The notes below the pieces were generated by a model that saw only the letters and a program-made list of their open reading frames with translations, was not told the DNA's origin and searched no databases. This document shows, one piece after another, positions 25,447 to 34,981 of a stretch of 64,000 nt of DNA (position 1 is the first letter of the stretch; every line of letters starts with the position of its first letter). Source of the DNA: Paractinoplanes bogorensis (lineage in GTDB: Bacteria > Actinomycetota > Actinomycetes > Mycobacteriales > Micromonosporaceae); contig NZ_JAHKKG010000004.1 in assembly GCF_018829635.1 (NCBI RefSeq), forward strand, positions 715,660 to 779,659, given 5' to 3'. A program made the translations under genes and the position numbers.

Positions 25447-25983
25447 ATGACTCAGGCGGCACGGCGCACGCTCGGGCTCCAGCACGGCCCGCGGAGCGCC
25501 CAGGTGATCGAGAATGTGCGCGCGGCGACGCTGACCGAGCTGGCGCGTGCCGGGTTCGCCGGGCTGACCATCGACGGCGTGGCCAAGGCGGCCGGGGTCA
25601 ACCGGACCACGATCTATCGGCGCTGGCCGTCCAAGGCGGCGCTGCTGGCCGCGGTGGTCGAGCCGCTGCTCGCCGACTACGACAACGATCCGGCGACCGG
25701 GTCGCTGCGCGGGGACGTGCTGGCGCTGATGACGATGATCCGCGACAACGCGGCGCGGCCCGAGGGGCGGGCGCTGGTCGACGCGGTGAAGGCGGGCGGT
25801 ACGGGGGAGCTGGGTGACCTGGTCGCGACGGTGACCGAGCGGGCGCTGGCGTCGTTCCGTCGGGCGGGGGCGTCGCCGCTCGTGGCCCACCTGGCCTTCT
25901 CGGGCGTCGTGATGTGGGACCAGACCCACGACGGCCCGCCGGCGGACGAGGACTGCGCCGCGATGCTCGACACGCTGCTCTGA
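25447..25983 (+). CDS. TetR-family repressor
   Basis: A 178-residue regulator. The HTH lies at about residues 20-65: LARAGFAGLTIDGVAKAAGVNRTTIYRRWPSKAALLAAV is a textbook TetR DNA-binding region. The C-terminal ligand domain is of the TetR_C_16-like type. It is divergent from the KstD-like dehydrogenase gene with a perfect operator 18 bp before its start, so it likely represses that gene and itself. Confidence 0.88.
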   Translation: MTQAARRTLGLQHGPRSAQVIENVRAATLTELARAGFAGLTIDGVAKAAGVNRTTIYRRWPSKAALLAAVVEPLLADYDNDPATGSLRGDVLALMTMIRDNAARPEGRALVDAVKAGGTGELGDLVATVTERALASFRRAGASPLVAHLAFSGVVMWDQTHDGPPADEDCAAMLDTLL

Positions 25984-26090
25984 CGGGCCACGGGCGACGA
26001 ACGTCGGGTGGCGAGCGGCTGACGGCTGGCGAGGCGCCACGCGGGCGCGGCTCGCGGTGCGGGGCGTTGTCGCGCGGCGGGACCGGCTTT

Positions 26091-26206
26091 CCGGCGTACG
26101 CGGGAAGGGTCTTGGTGCGTTGCGGGGAGGGCTTTACGCCGTACGAGGGAAAGGTCTTGATGTGTTTGGGGCGGCTCTCCGGCGTGCGCGGGAAGGGTTT
26201 AATGAG
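26091..26206 (+). repeat. Three-copy array of the dispersed CGTACG motif
   Basis: Three copies, about 45 bp apart, of CGTACGnGGGAAGGGTCTT (26091-26119, 26136-26164, 26179-26206; the third is diverged). The last overlaps the stop codon of the leftward TetR gene (26199). The rest of the 215-bp intergenic region after the rightward TetR gene holds no gene. Confidence 0.7.
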
Positions 26207-26750
26207 CCGCCGGAAAGAGGCGCTCCACGGCCGTGACGATGGCGGCTCGGCGGGCCTGCGAATCGCTCGGGACGTGCGGCGGCTGGGCCACCCAGGACAT
26301 GGCGATCTGGTTGACGAAGATCAGGATGTCGATCGGGTCCCAGGAGGCGTCGAGGATGCCGTCCTTCTGGGCCTGGCGCAGCTTCTCCAGCTTGTAGGTG
26401 GTCGCCTCGCGGATCGGGTCGTCGTCGGGCGGACTCTCGCCGGGCCCGAGTTCCATCTGGCCCCAGGTCATCAGCCGGTAGCGGTCGGGATGGCTGGTGA
26501 AGTAGTCGTGGATGCGGCCCGCGTATTCCGGCAGATCGGTCGGATCCATCCGGGTTGCCTCGGCCACCGCGGTCAGCTCCTGCCGCAGGATGTGCCGGTA
26601 GAGGGCCTCCTTGCTGCGGTAATAGGCGTAGATGCGCTCCTTGCTGGTGCGCGCGGCCTTGGCGATGCGTTCGATGCGGGCGCCGGCGATGCCGTGCCGG
26701 GAGAACTCGGCCGTGGCCGCGGCGACGATGCGGTCGCCGGTGGAGTCCAT
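26199..26750 (-). CDS. TetR-family repressor of the aldo/keto reductase
   Basis: A 183-residue regulator with an N-terminal HTH: RIVAAATAEFSRHGIAGARIERIAKAARTSKERIYAYYRSKEALYRHIL. The C-terminal domain is of the TetR_C_17-like kind. ATG at 26750 is given; GTG two codons upstream (26756), with GAAGG before it, is an equally good start. It is divergent from an aldo/keto reductase gene, with a palindrome in the gap. Confidence 0.88.
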   Translation of the reverse strand: MDSTGDRIVAAATAEFSRHGIAGARIERIAKAARTSKERIYAYYRSKEALYRHILRQELTAVAEATRMDPTDLPEYAGRIHDYFTSHPDRYRLMTWGQMELGPGESPPDDDPIREATTYKLEKLRQAQKDGILDASWDPIDILIFVNQIAMSWVAQPPHVPSDSQARRAAIVTAVERLFPAAH

Positions 26751-26797
26751 GGTCACAACATTACCTTCGCCGATGCCCGGATCGCGGGGTAGGTTCG

Positions 26798-26814
26798 AAC
26801 CGAACCGTTTGGTT
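26798..26814. promoter_or_regulatory. TetR-type operator before the aldo/keto reductase gene
   Basis: AACCGAACCGTTTGGTT is a 17-bp palindrome (AACCnAACcGTTnGGTT) in the divergent gap. It is partly overlapped by a second perfect palindrome, GGTTCGAACC (26792-26801). It is the likely site for the TetR protein encoded to its left. Confidence 0.7.
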
Positions 26815-26817
26815 TGA

Positions 26818-27801
<984 letters not shown>

Positions 27802-27848
27802 CACGACGGAGGGTATGGCGGGTCACCGGAAGCCGCTACATTCCGACC

Positions 27849-28637
27849 ATGTGTGTCGACAAGGTGACTCGCCGTTCCTTGCTCCTCGGCGCGGCGGCCT
27901 CGGCCGCCGTGGTTGCTGCTCCCGCGATGCCCGCCCAGGCCGCCCCGCACAGGCACGGCCTCCAAGACCTCACGCACGTCGTCAGCCCGTCGTTCCCCGC
28001 GTTCGAACCCGGTGAGGAGCCGTCCAGCCGCGTCGCCACGTCCATTCCGGACGACGGCTACTACATGCGCGAGTGGACGATCCTCGAGCACTTCGGGACC
28101 CATGTGGACGCTCCCGCGCACTTCACGGCTGGTGGCCGTACGTCCGAGGAACTGACGCTGGCCGAGCTGATCACGCCGGCCGTGGTCATCGACATCGCCC
28201 GCCGGGCCGCCCACGAGCCCGACACCACCGTCAGCGTGGCCGACCTGGTGGCGTACGAGCGCCGCTACGACCGGATCCCGCGGGACGCCTCGGTGCTGAT
28301 GTTCAGCGGCTGGGCGGCCAAGGCGGGCGACGTGGCCGCCTACCGCGGCACCGACAGCGCGGGCGGCCTGCATTTCCCCGGGTTCAGCGCCGACGCCTGC
28401 GAGTGGCTGCTGACCAAGCGGCGCATCCGGGCGCTGGGGGTCGACACGCTGAGCATCGACCCGGGCGTCTCCGAGGACTTCGCGACCCACCTGGCCCTGA
28501 CCGGCGCCGACCGGTACGGCGTGGAGAATCTCGCCCACCTCGACCGGATGCCGCGGCACGGCGCCACCCTGACCGTCGGCCTGATCCCGTACCGGGACGG
28601 CTCAGGAGGGCAGGCCCGGGTGTTTTCAAGCTGGTGA
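27849..28637 (+). CDS. Exported cyclase-family (kynurenine formamidase-like) metal hydrolase
   Basis: A 262-residue protein. The N-terminus has TRRSLLLGAAASAAVV and an AQA-A cleavage site, a Tat-type signal. The cyclase-family metal motif HFGTHVDAPAHF sits near residue 86, and GVDTLSIDPG follows later. These enzymes are Zn/Mn-dependent hydrolases acting on N-formyl or lactam-like substrates. ATG is 6 nt after TACATT, with no ribosome binding site, so probably leaderless and separate from the upstream reductase. Confidence 0.85.
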   Translation: MCVDKVTRRSLLLGAAASAAVVAAPAMPAQAAPHRHGLQDLTHVVSPSFPAFEPGEEPSSRVATSIPDDGYYMREWTILEHFGTHVDAPAHFTAGGRTSEELTLAELITPAVVIDIARRAAHEPDTTVSVADLVAYERRYDRIPRDASVLMFSGWAAKAGDVAAYRGTDSAGGLHFPGFSADACEWLLTKRRIRALGVDTLSIDPGVSEDFATHLALTGADRYGVENLAHLDRMPRHGATLTVGLIPYRDGSGGQARVFSSW

Positions 28638-28720
28638 CCGAGGGAACTCAGACTGCCCCGGGAACTTTCGTGAAGATCTTTCGAACCCGGGGACAGCTCT
28701 GCGACGTACAGTGCGTTCGG

Positions 28721-28734
28721 GAGCACATGTGCTC
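28721..28734. promoter_or_regulatory. Perfect 14-bp palindrome before the DUF3040 gene
   Basis: GAGCACATGTGCTC is a perfect palindrome located just after a possible -10 (TACAGT, 28707-28712) and 4 bp before the AGGAGG of the DUF3040 gene. It may be a repressor site or an mRNA hairpin at the ribosome binding site. Confidence 0.4.
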
Positions 28735-28752
28735 GACAGGAGGTCGATCGGG

Positions 28753-29007
28753 ATGAGCACCGAGGACAAGCGCCGGGAGTTCGACGACATCGTCGCCCGC
28801 CTGACCACGGATTACCCCGCGCTGGCGCGCCCACCGTGGCCCCGCTGGCCCCGCCCGGTGCTGATCGCCGTGCTGGTCACGGCAGGCGTCGTCTGGGGTC
28901 TGCTTTCGGTGGCCATGGTCGCCTGGGGTGTCCGGGGGGTCCTGCTGACCGGTGCGGTCGTCACCACGGCGGTGTTCGCCGGGGTGCTGGACGCCCGAAA
29001 ACGTTAG
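28753..29007 (+). CDS. DUF3040 small membrane protein
   Basis: An 84-residue protein: a charged N-terminus MSTEDKRREFDDIVARLTTDYPALA as in DUF3040, a Pro/Trp-rich hinge, then two transmembrane helices. The family is actinobacterial and of unknown function. AGGAGG precedes the ATG at about 8 nt. Its stop abuts the stop of the convergent PhoX-like gene with no gap. Confidence 0.8.
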   Translation: MSTEDKRREFDDIVARLTTDYPALARPPWPRWPRPVLIAVLVTAGVVWGLLSVAMVAWGVRGVLLTGAVVTTAVFAGVLDARKR

Positions 29008-30168
29008 CTACCGGAACGGCCCCGTCACGCAATAGGTGATGCCGCCGGAGGACGCTCCGGAGGTGCCCCGCTGCGAGGAGAAGTACAACCGGTTCCCGGC
29101 CGGGGTGAAGGCCGGACCGGTGATCTCCGATGCTCCCTGCCCGGTTATCCGCAGGAACACCGACACGGTGGCCGACGCCGGGTTGATCAGGCAGATCTCC
29201 ATGTTGCCGCCGTCCTCGGCCACGTAGAGGTCGCCCGAGGGCGTGCCGGTCACGTTGTCGACCCCGGTCAGCGGTGCCGTGCCCGGGCTGACCAGGTTGT
29301 CGTCGTAGGCCAGCTCGTACGTGCCGGCCGACAGGTTGACCTGCCACACCCGGTTGTCGCCCTTGGTGGTGAACCAGACCTTGTTGTCGGCGTAGTGGCA
29401 GCCCTCGCCACCGTTGAACGCCTTGGCCCCGGACACCTGATAGCGGGTCTGGGTCGGTGAGCCGTCCGGGTCGGGGACGTCGGCCCAGGTGAACGAGCCC
29501 GAGGTGGCGGTGCCGGCCCGGAACACCTGGAGCGTGCCGGCCGACAGGTTGCCCCACGCGGCCGGGATGTACCGGTAGAACTTGCCGTCGGTCTCGTCCT
29601 CGGTCAGATAGATGACCTGCCGTACGGGATCGGCCGCGGCCGCCTCGTGCTTGAACCGGCCCATCGCGGGCCGCACGACCGCCGACCCGCCGAGCGGGTA
29701 GGTCTCCCAGACCCGGCCCAGGCTGATCTCCTCGCACGACAGCCAGGTGTTCCAGGGCGTCTTGCCGCCCGCGCAGTTCTGGTTGGTGCCGCTGAGGATC
29801 CGCGAGGCGCCGGTGACCTGCCCGCTCGAGTTGAAGACGAGCCGGGACGCGCCACCGCCCGAGCTCGAGGACACCTCGGAGTTGGAGACGTAGATCCAGC
29901 CGTTGCCGTTCGGAATCACCGCGCCGCCGTCGGGGGCGTCGTGCCAGCGGTACGAGGTGCCGGGAACCGTCTGCCGGGAACGGGCCACGACCTGGCTGGT
30001 GAAGCCCGAAGGCAGTTGGATGCCGTTGGCGTCGGCCGCGCGCAGGGCGCCGTACGGTCCGGTGGCGTTCTGGGCGGGGCTCGCGTAGGCGGCCGACCAG
30101 GCGGTGAACGGCAGGGCGATGCCTCCGGCGCCGGCGACGGTGGCGCGTAACAGGGTGCGACGGTCCAT
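29008..30168 (-). CDS. PhoX-like (DUF839) exported protein
   Basis: A 386-residue Tat substrate: MDRRTLLRATVAGAGG, then an AYA-S cleavage site. The mature protein is a PhoX/DUF839 beta-propeller with the family segments NCAGGKTPWNTWLSCEE, GRFKHEAAAADP, YLTEDETDGKFYRY and CHYADNKVWFTTKGDNRVW. PhoX proteins are Ca/Fe phosphatases; whether this shorter member has phosphatase activity cannot be told. The ATG follows GAGGAGG closely. Confidence 0.85.
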   Translation of the reverse strand: MDRRTLLRATVAGAGGIALPFTAWSAAYASPAQNATGPYGALRAADANGIQLPSGFTSQVVARSRQTVPGTSYRWHDAPDGGAVIPNGNGWIYVSNSEVSSSSGGGASRLVFNSSGQVTGASRILSGTNQNCAGGKTPWNTWLSCEEISLGRVWETYPLGGSAVVRPAMGRFKHEAAAADPVRQVIYLTEDETDGKFYRYIPAAWGNLSAGTLQVFRAGTATSGSFTWADVPDPDGSPTQTRYQVSGAKAFNGGEGCHYADNKVWFTTKGDNRVWQVNLSAGTYELAYDDNLVSPGTAPLTGVDNVTGTPSGDLYVAEDGGNMEICLINPASATVSVFLRITGQGASEITGPAFTPAGNRLYFSSQRGTSGASSGGITYCVTGPFR

Positions 30169-30287
30169 GAATCCTCCTCGTGGGGGGTGCATGGACAGGT
30201 TGCTGGCCGCCTCTGGACGGCACGTGAACGGCCGTCAATCGACGTATGTCGAAGTCTTCGCGAGGGGACGAAGCTGGATAAAAGACG

Positions 30288-30755
30288 TTAGTCGTCGTCC
30301 CCGCCGTGGTTGCTCTGCTCGTCGGCGTGCGGCAGGCCGCCCGAGCAGGTGATCCGCAGTTCGACGTGGCGGTCGGAGCTCTCGAAGCGCACCTTGGCCT
30401 CGGAGTCCGGCCCCTCGTCGACGTCCTTGACCTCGTAGCCCGGGTTCGGTGACCAGCGGTCCAGGAACGCCTCGCCGCCCCGGCAACCGGCGATCGCCAC
30501 CCCGCCCGAGCTGGAAAAACTGGTGAGGGCGGGAGGGCGCTCGCTCGGTGTCGCCGTTCTGACCGGTGGCGGCGGGGTGCTTGACACCGGCGCCGCGGAC
30601 AGGGCCCGCGCCACGTCCTGCTCGCTCAGCACGCCGCCCGGGGTGCCGGTCAGGTTCTCGCTGACCAGGCGGATCCCGCCCAGGCCGGCGCCGGTGGCGA
30701 CCACAGCGGCGGCCAGCCACCCGGCGGTGGCCACGAGATATCGCGGAGTCGGCAT
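30288..30755 (-). CDS. Membrane-anchored hypothetical protein divergent from a two-component system
   Basis: A 155-residue protein with one N-terminal transmembrane helix (VATAGWLAAAVVATGAGLGG), a Pro/Ser/Thr linker and an extracytoplasmic domain with two Cys (GCRGGEAFLD and ITCSGG). It ends in HGGDDD. No family recognised. It shares a 103-bp divergent region with the response-regulator gene, containing the putative OmpR-type site, so it may be part of that regulon. ATG at 30755 is preferred; GTG at 30764 is possible. Confidence 0.65.
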   Translation of the reverse strand: MPTPRYLVATAGWLAAAVVATGAGLGGIRLVSENLTGTPGGVLSEQDVARALSAAPVSSTPPPPVRTATPSERPPALTSFSSSGGVAIAGCRGGEAFLDRWSPNPGYEVKDVDEGPDSEAKVRFESSDRHVELRITCSGGLPHADEQSNHGGDDD

Positions 30756-30802
30756 GGCTCCCACTGTGCCTGATCAAGGGCTAAGACTGTCTCCCGGCCA
30801 CG

Positions 30803-30820
30803 CTAAGGCATGGTTAAGAG
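30803..30820. promoter_or_regulatory. Putative response-regulator binding site, copy 1
   Basis: CTAAGGCATGGTTAAGAG, 38 bp before the response-regulator ATG and in the divergent gap. Its reverse complement matches a site before the PepSY gene (32793-32810) at 16 of 18 positions. A related half, AAGGGCTAAG, lies just upstream (30776-30785). Confidence 0.6.
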
Positions 30821-30858
30821 CGCAGGTCAGCGTGGAAAGGCCGACTACGCTTCGCCCA

Positions 30859-31548
30859 ATGGCCCGGCTGCTGCTGATCGAGGATGACGCGACCATCCGT
30901 ACGCCCCTGATGCGGGCGCTCAAGGAGCGCGGCCACGCCGTCGCCTCCGTCGCGACCGCCATGGAGGGCGTGCAGGCCGCCCTCACCGACCGTCCCGACC
31001 TGGTCGTGCTCGATCTCGGGCTGCCCGACCTGGACGGGCGCGAGGTGTTGCGGATGCTGCGCGCGGTCAGCCAGATGCCGGTGATCGTGGCGACCGCCCG
31101 CGACGACGAGACCGAGATCGTGCGGGTGCTCGACTCGGGCGCCGACGACTACGTGGTCAAACCGTTCACCGCGGCCCAGCTCGAGTCGCGGATCCGGGCC
31201 GTGCTGCGCCGGGGGACGACCCCGCAGGCCGACCCGGCCATCACCGTCGGCGAGCTGGTGATCGACCCGGGCGGGCGGCAGGTGCGGCTGGCCGGCGAGA
31301 CGGTCGAGCTCACCCCGCGCGAGTTCGACCTGCTGCATCACCTGGCCACCCGGGCCGGGCAGGTGGTGACCAAGCGCGAACTGCTGACCGAGGTCTGGCA
31401 GATCCCGTACGGCGGTGCCGACAAGACGGTCGACGTGCACCTGTCGTGGTTGCGCCGCAAACTGGGCGAGAGTGCCACGGCGCCGCGCTACCTGCACACC
31501 GTACGGGGAGTCGGGGTTCGTCTCGGTGTTCCGGAGTCCGGCTCGTGA
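30859..31548 (+). CDS. OmpR-family response regulator
   Basis: A 229-residue regulator: receiver domain (residues 1-115) with the acidic pair ED, the phospho-acceptor Asp52 in LVVLDLGLPD, and Lys in YVVKPF; winged-helix domain from about 130 to the end, including LTPREFDLL and TVDVHLSWLRRKLG. The start is 7 nt after TACGCT. It is translationally coupled (GTGA overlap) to its histidine kinase and probably regulates itself and the downstream PepSY gene through the shared 18-bp sites. Confidence 0.92.
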   Translation: MARLLLIEDDATIRTPLMRALKERGHAVASVATAMEGVQAALTDRPDLVVLDLGLPDLDGREVLRMLRAVSQMPVIVATARDDETEIVRVLDSGADDYVVKPFTAAQLESRIRAVLRRGTTPQADPAITVGELVIDPGGRQVRLAGETVELTPREFDLLHHLATRAGQVVTKRELLTEVWQIPYGGADKTVDVHLSWLRRKLGESATAPRYLHTVRGVGVRLGVPESGS

Positions 31549-32810
31549 GGGGGCAGCTCCGCCTGCTCGTGCTGGCCACCACCACCCTCATGATGATCGC
31601 GTTCCTGGTGCCGTTGGCCTTCCTGGTCCGGCAGGTCGCCGAGGACCGCGCGACCGTCCGCGCGACGGCCGACATCCAGGGCATCATCACCGTGGTCGGG
31701 ACGGCCGACCCGTCCGACCTGAAGCTGACCGTCGAGCAGTTGGCCGCCACCTCGGGCCGCCCGATCACCGTCTATCTCGACGCGGACACCGTGCTCGGCA
31801 CTCCCGTCGCCCGGACCCCCGCGGTCGAACTGGCCAGCCGCGGGCGCAGCCTCACCGTCGAATCCGGCGGGGGCCGCGAGATCGTCGTCGCGGTGCAGGG
31901 GAGAGGAGGCACAGCAGTTATCCGTACGGAGGTCTCGCCCGCCGAAGGCAGTAGCGGCGTGACCCGCTCGTGGATCGTCCTGTGCGGGCTGGGCGTGCTG
32001 CTGGTGGCGGTCGGCGTGCTGGTGGCCGACCGGCTGGCCCGGACGATCGTGCGCCCGATCACCGACCTGTCCGACGTCTCGCACCGGCTGGCCAACGCCG
32101 AGCTCTCGGCCCGGGCCGCCCCCGAGGGCCCGGCCGAGGTGCGCGAGGTGGCCGGCGCCCTGAACCACCTGGCCGGCCGCATCCAGGAACTGCTCCGGGC
32201 CGAACGCGAACAGGTGGCCGACCTGTCCCACCGCCTGCGCACGCCGCTGACCGCCCTGCGGCTCGAGGCGGAAGGCCTGCGCGACCCCGAGGAGAGCGCG
32301 CGTCTGAGTGCCGCCGCCGACGCCCTCGAACGCGCCGTGAGCGGCCTGATCCAGCAGGCCCGCCGGCGCACCGACCCCGACTCGGTCGAGCCCGCCCGCT
32401 GCGACGCGGCGTCGGTGGTGGCCGACCGGGCGGCCTTCTGGGCGGTGCTGGCCGAGGACACCGGCCGCGAGATGACGGTCGACCTGGTGCCGGGCCCACA
32501 GCCGGTCGCGGTGTCGGCCGACGAACTGGCCGCCGCGGTCGACGCACTGCTCGGCAACGTCTTCGCTCACACCCCGGACGAAACCCCGTTTTCCGTACGC
32601 CTGGAAGCCGTCCCCGGCGCCGTCCGGCTCACCATCGCCGACCGTGGTCCCGGCATGCCCGCCGGGCTGGTGCAGCGCGGGGCCAGCGGCGGCGACTCGA
32701 CCGGGCTGGGCCTGGACATCGCCCGCCGGGCCGCGCGGGGCCGCTTCTCGATCGCCGCCGGGCCCGACGGCGGGTCGGTCGTGACGATGGAGCTCTTAAC
32801 CAGCCCTTAG
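31545..32810 (+). CDS. Sensor histidine kinase
   Basis: A 421-residue membrane kinase: helix 1 at about residues 7-28, an extracytoplasmic domain of about 120 residues, helix 2 at about 151-170, HAMP, DHp with HRLRTPLTALRLEAEGL (phospho-accepting His229), and an HATPase domain with a degenerate N-box (LLGNVFAHTPDE), DRGPGMP and GLGLDIA. It starts at GTG inside the regulator stop. The last 18 bp coincide with the second copy of the putative binding site. Confidence 0.9.
   Translation: MRGQLRLLVLATTTLMMIAFLVPLAFLVRQVAEDRATVRATADIQGIITVVGTADPSDLKLTVEQLAATSGRPITVYLDADTVLGTPVARTPAVELASRGRSLTVESGGGREIVVAVQGRGGTAVIRTEVSPAEGSSGVTRSWIVLCGLGVLLVAVGVLVADRLARTIVRPITDLSDVSHRLANAELSARAAPEGPAEVREVAGALNHLAGRIQELLRAEREQVADLSHRLRTPLTALRLEAEGLRDPEESARLSAAADALERAVSGLIQQARRRTDPDSVEPARCDAASVVADRAAFWAVLAEDTGREMTVDLVPGPQPVAVSADELAAAVDALLGNVFAHTPDETPFSVRLEAVPGAVRLTIADRGPGMPAGLVQRGASGGDSTGLGLDIARRAARGRFSIAAGPDGGSVVTMELLTSP
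32793..32810. promoter_or_regulatory. Putative response-regulator binding site, copy 2
   Basis: CTCTTAACCAGCCCTTAG overlaps the end of the kinase gene, 76 bp before the PepSY gene. It equals the reverse complement of the site before the response-regulator gene (16 of 18 identical), so one regulator likely serves both. Confidence 0.6.
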
Positions 32811-32886
32811 GGATCATGCAGCGCGGCGCTATCCAAGAAAGCGGGAGTCTCCTGGTGTCAGTGAGAAACAACCGGGAGGAACCATC

Positions 32887-33528
32887 ATGAAGCGCTCGTA
32901 CGCACTCGCCGCCGCCGCTGGGGCAGCCGCCGTTCTCGGCATCACGGGCACGGCCCTGGCCGCGGCCGACTCGTCCTCGTCCTCGTCCGCGACGCCGTCG
33001 CCCTCCTCGTCGGAGGTGTTCCGTGGGGACGGGACGCTGGACGACAACAGCACGTCGTCGGCGTCGCCGTCGCCGTCGTCCTCGTTCGAGACCGTTGAGC
33101 CGGGGTCGGTCACGCCGTCGCCCCGTGGCAGCAGCTCGGCCAACTCGGGCCTGGGCAGCGCCACCGCGTCGTCGATCTCGATCGCGGCGGCCAAGTCGAA
33201 GGCGCTGTCGGTCGTCGGCGGGGGACGGGTCGTCAAGGTCGAGGCCGAGACCGAGCACGGCCGGGCCGTCTGGGACATCGAGATCATCTACAACGGGGTG
33301 GAGCACGAGCTCGACATCGACCGCCGGACCGGTGCCGTCACCGACCACGAGATCGACGGCCGGGACGGCGACGACCGCGGCCGGGGCAGTGACGACCGGG
33401 GCAGTGACGACCGGGGTGGCGACGACAACCGGGGTCGCGGCAGTGACGACAGCGGCAAGCACGGTGGGGACGACCGCGGCGGCGACGACAAGGGTGGCCG
33501 CCACGGCGGGCACGGCTCGGACGACTGA
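32887..33528 (+). CDS. Secreted PepSY-domain protein
   Basis: A 213-residue exported protein: signal peptide (YALAAAAGAAAVLGITGTAL, cleavage after ALA), a Ser/Pro/Thr-rich stretch, one PepSY domain (about residues 98-155: ISIAAAKSKALSVVGGGRVVKVEAETEHGR..., ending in VWDIEI and ELDIDRRTGAV), and a repetitive Asp/Arg/Gly tail with DDRG units. PepSY proteins modulate proteases or bind cations; the tail resembles an acidic disordered region. GGGAGG precedes the ATG. It follows the two-component genes and their putative binding site. Confidence 0.85.
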   Translation: MKRSYALAAAAGAAAVLGITGTALAAADSSSSSSATPSPSSSEVFRGDGTLDDNSTSSASPSPSSSFETVEPGSVTPSPRGSSSANSGLGSATASSISIAAAKSKALSVVGGGRVVKVEAETEHGRAVWDIEIIYNGVEHELDIDRRTGAVTDHEIDGRDGDDRGRGSDDRGSDDRGGDDNRGRGSDDSGKHGGDDRGGDDKGGRHGGHGSDD

Positions 33529-33534
33529 TCGCCG

Positions 33535-34914
33535 TCAGGCAGGTAGTGCGCCGGTCCGGTCGGAGGGGGTCGGATCGGCGGCGGGGAGCACGACCACGGC
33601 GTCGATGCCGGTAGGGGCGGCCGGGTCCAGGTGGGCCCGGCCGCCGCTCTTCTCCGCGAGCGTTCGCACCAGGGCGAGGCCGAGACCGGTCCCGCCCTTC
33701 GGTGCGCCGGGGGCCCGCCAGAACTCGTCGAGCGCCCGCTCCCGCTGCGCCGCTGTGAGGCCGGGACCGGCGTCGGTCACGTGCAGCTCGATCTCGTCGC
33801 CGGTGCGGTGGCACGTGACGTGCACGGTGCTGCCGGGCGGGGCCACACCGAGGGCGTTGGACAGCAGGTTGTCGAGGATCTGCTCGAGGGCGCCGGGGAC
33901 GGCTCGGACGCGTACGGGGGAAGGGTCTTGAATCTGCAGTGTCACCCCGGCCTTGGCGGCCACCGGACCCCACAGGGAGGCGCGCTCGTCGACCACGCCG
34001 GCCAGCGCCACCTCGACGGGGGCGGGAGCGTGGGCGCCGCGGGTCATCGCGAGCAGGGTGTCGACCAGCCGGGCCAGGCGGTCGGTCTCGACCAGAGCCG
34101 CGCGCAGGTTGGTCTCGCCGTCGGCCGCCACATCCGGTTCCAGGTTCTCCAGGCGCAGCCGCAGGGCGGCCAGAGGCGTCTTGAGCTGGTGCGACGCGTG
34201 GCCGACGAAGGACCGCTGGGCGGCGATCAACTGCTGCAGCCGTACGGCGGTGGTGTTGAACGTCGCGGCCAGTCGCCGCAGCTCGGGCGGGCCGATGGTG
34301 GTCGGCGCGGGTGGGGTGTCGCCCTCGGCCAGGGTGCGGGTGGCCCGTTCCAGGGTGCGCACCGGCCGGCTGATCCAGCGGGCCATCGCCGCCGCGACCA
34401 GGGCGGCCCCGATCAGCACGGCCAGGCTCACGCCGCCGATCAGATAGCGGAACTGGTCGATCCGGGCGTCCAGGGTGGTGGTCGGGACGCTCACCCGCAC
34501 GGCTCCCTGCTGCGGCCGGCCGGGGTGGATGAGTACGGCGACCGACATGACATCGGTGTCGAGGTCGCTGTTCACCTGGATCCGGCCCTCGAGGACGGAC
34601 CGCAGGTCGGCGATCGAACCGGGGGAGGGCTCGGCCGGGCCGGTGGCGGCGATCCGGCGGCCGGTGCCGTCGACGACCTCGATCCAGCCGCCCCAGCGCT
34701 GGGCCGCGTCCGCGGTGAGCGTGGAGATCTCGGACGAGTGGCCGCGGATGATGGCGGCGTCGACGAACGCGGCCAGGATCTCGGCGTCGTGCTCCAGCTG
34801 AGCGAAGGCCCGCTGCTCCTCGCTGCCCTGATGCACCACGGCCAAGGGCAGGGCGAGGCCGGCGAGCACCACGACGGCGAGCGAGAGGTACGTGAGCAGC
34901 AGGCGCCGGATCAT
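33535..34914 (-). CDS. Sensor histidine kinase of the second two-component system
   Basis: A 459-residue kinase: helix 1 (about 7-27), an extracytoplasmic sensor of about 125 residues, helix 2 (about 158-178), HAMP, phospho-accepting His242 in GHASHQLKTPLAALRLRLENL, an N-box DNLLSNALGVAP, DAGPGL and GLGLALVRTLAE. It ends 6 bp from the convergent PepSY gene and is divergent from its presumed response regulator, which is less common than a same-strand operon. One copy of the dispersed CGTACG motif lies inside it (33907-33936). Confidence 0.9.
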   Translation of the reverse strand: MIRRLLLTYLSLAVVVLAGLALPLAVVHQGSEEQRAFAQLEHDAEILAAFVDAAIIRGHSSEISTLTADAAQRWGGWIEVVDGTGRRIAATGPAEPSPGSIADLRSVLEGRIQVNSDLDTDVMSVAVLIHPGRPQQGAVRVSVPTTTLDARIDQFRYLIGGVSLAVLIGAALVAAAMARWISRPVRTLERATRTLAEGDTPPAPTTIGPPELRRLAATFNTTAVRLQQLIAAQRSFVGHASHQLKTPLAALRLRLENLEPDVAADGETNLRAALVETDRLARLVDTLLAMTRGAHAPAPVEVALAGVVDERASLWGPVAAKAGVTLQIQDPSPVRVRAVPGALEQILDNLLSNALGVAPPGSTVHVTCHRTGDEIELHVTDAGPGLTAAQRERALDEFWRAPGAPKGGTGLGLALVRTLAEKSGGRAHLDPAAPTGIDAVVVLPAADPTPSDRTGALPA

Positions 34915-34981
34915 GCCAAGTGCTACGGGCATTCGTCGAAGCCCGTTCAACCGTGGGCTCCGAAAATCCGTACAAGCCGGT

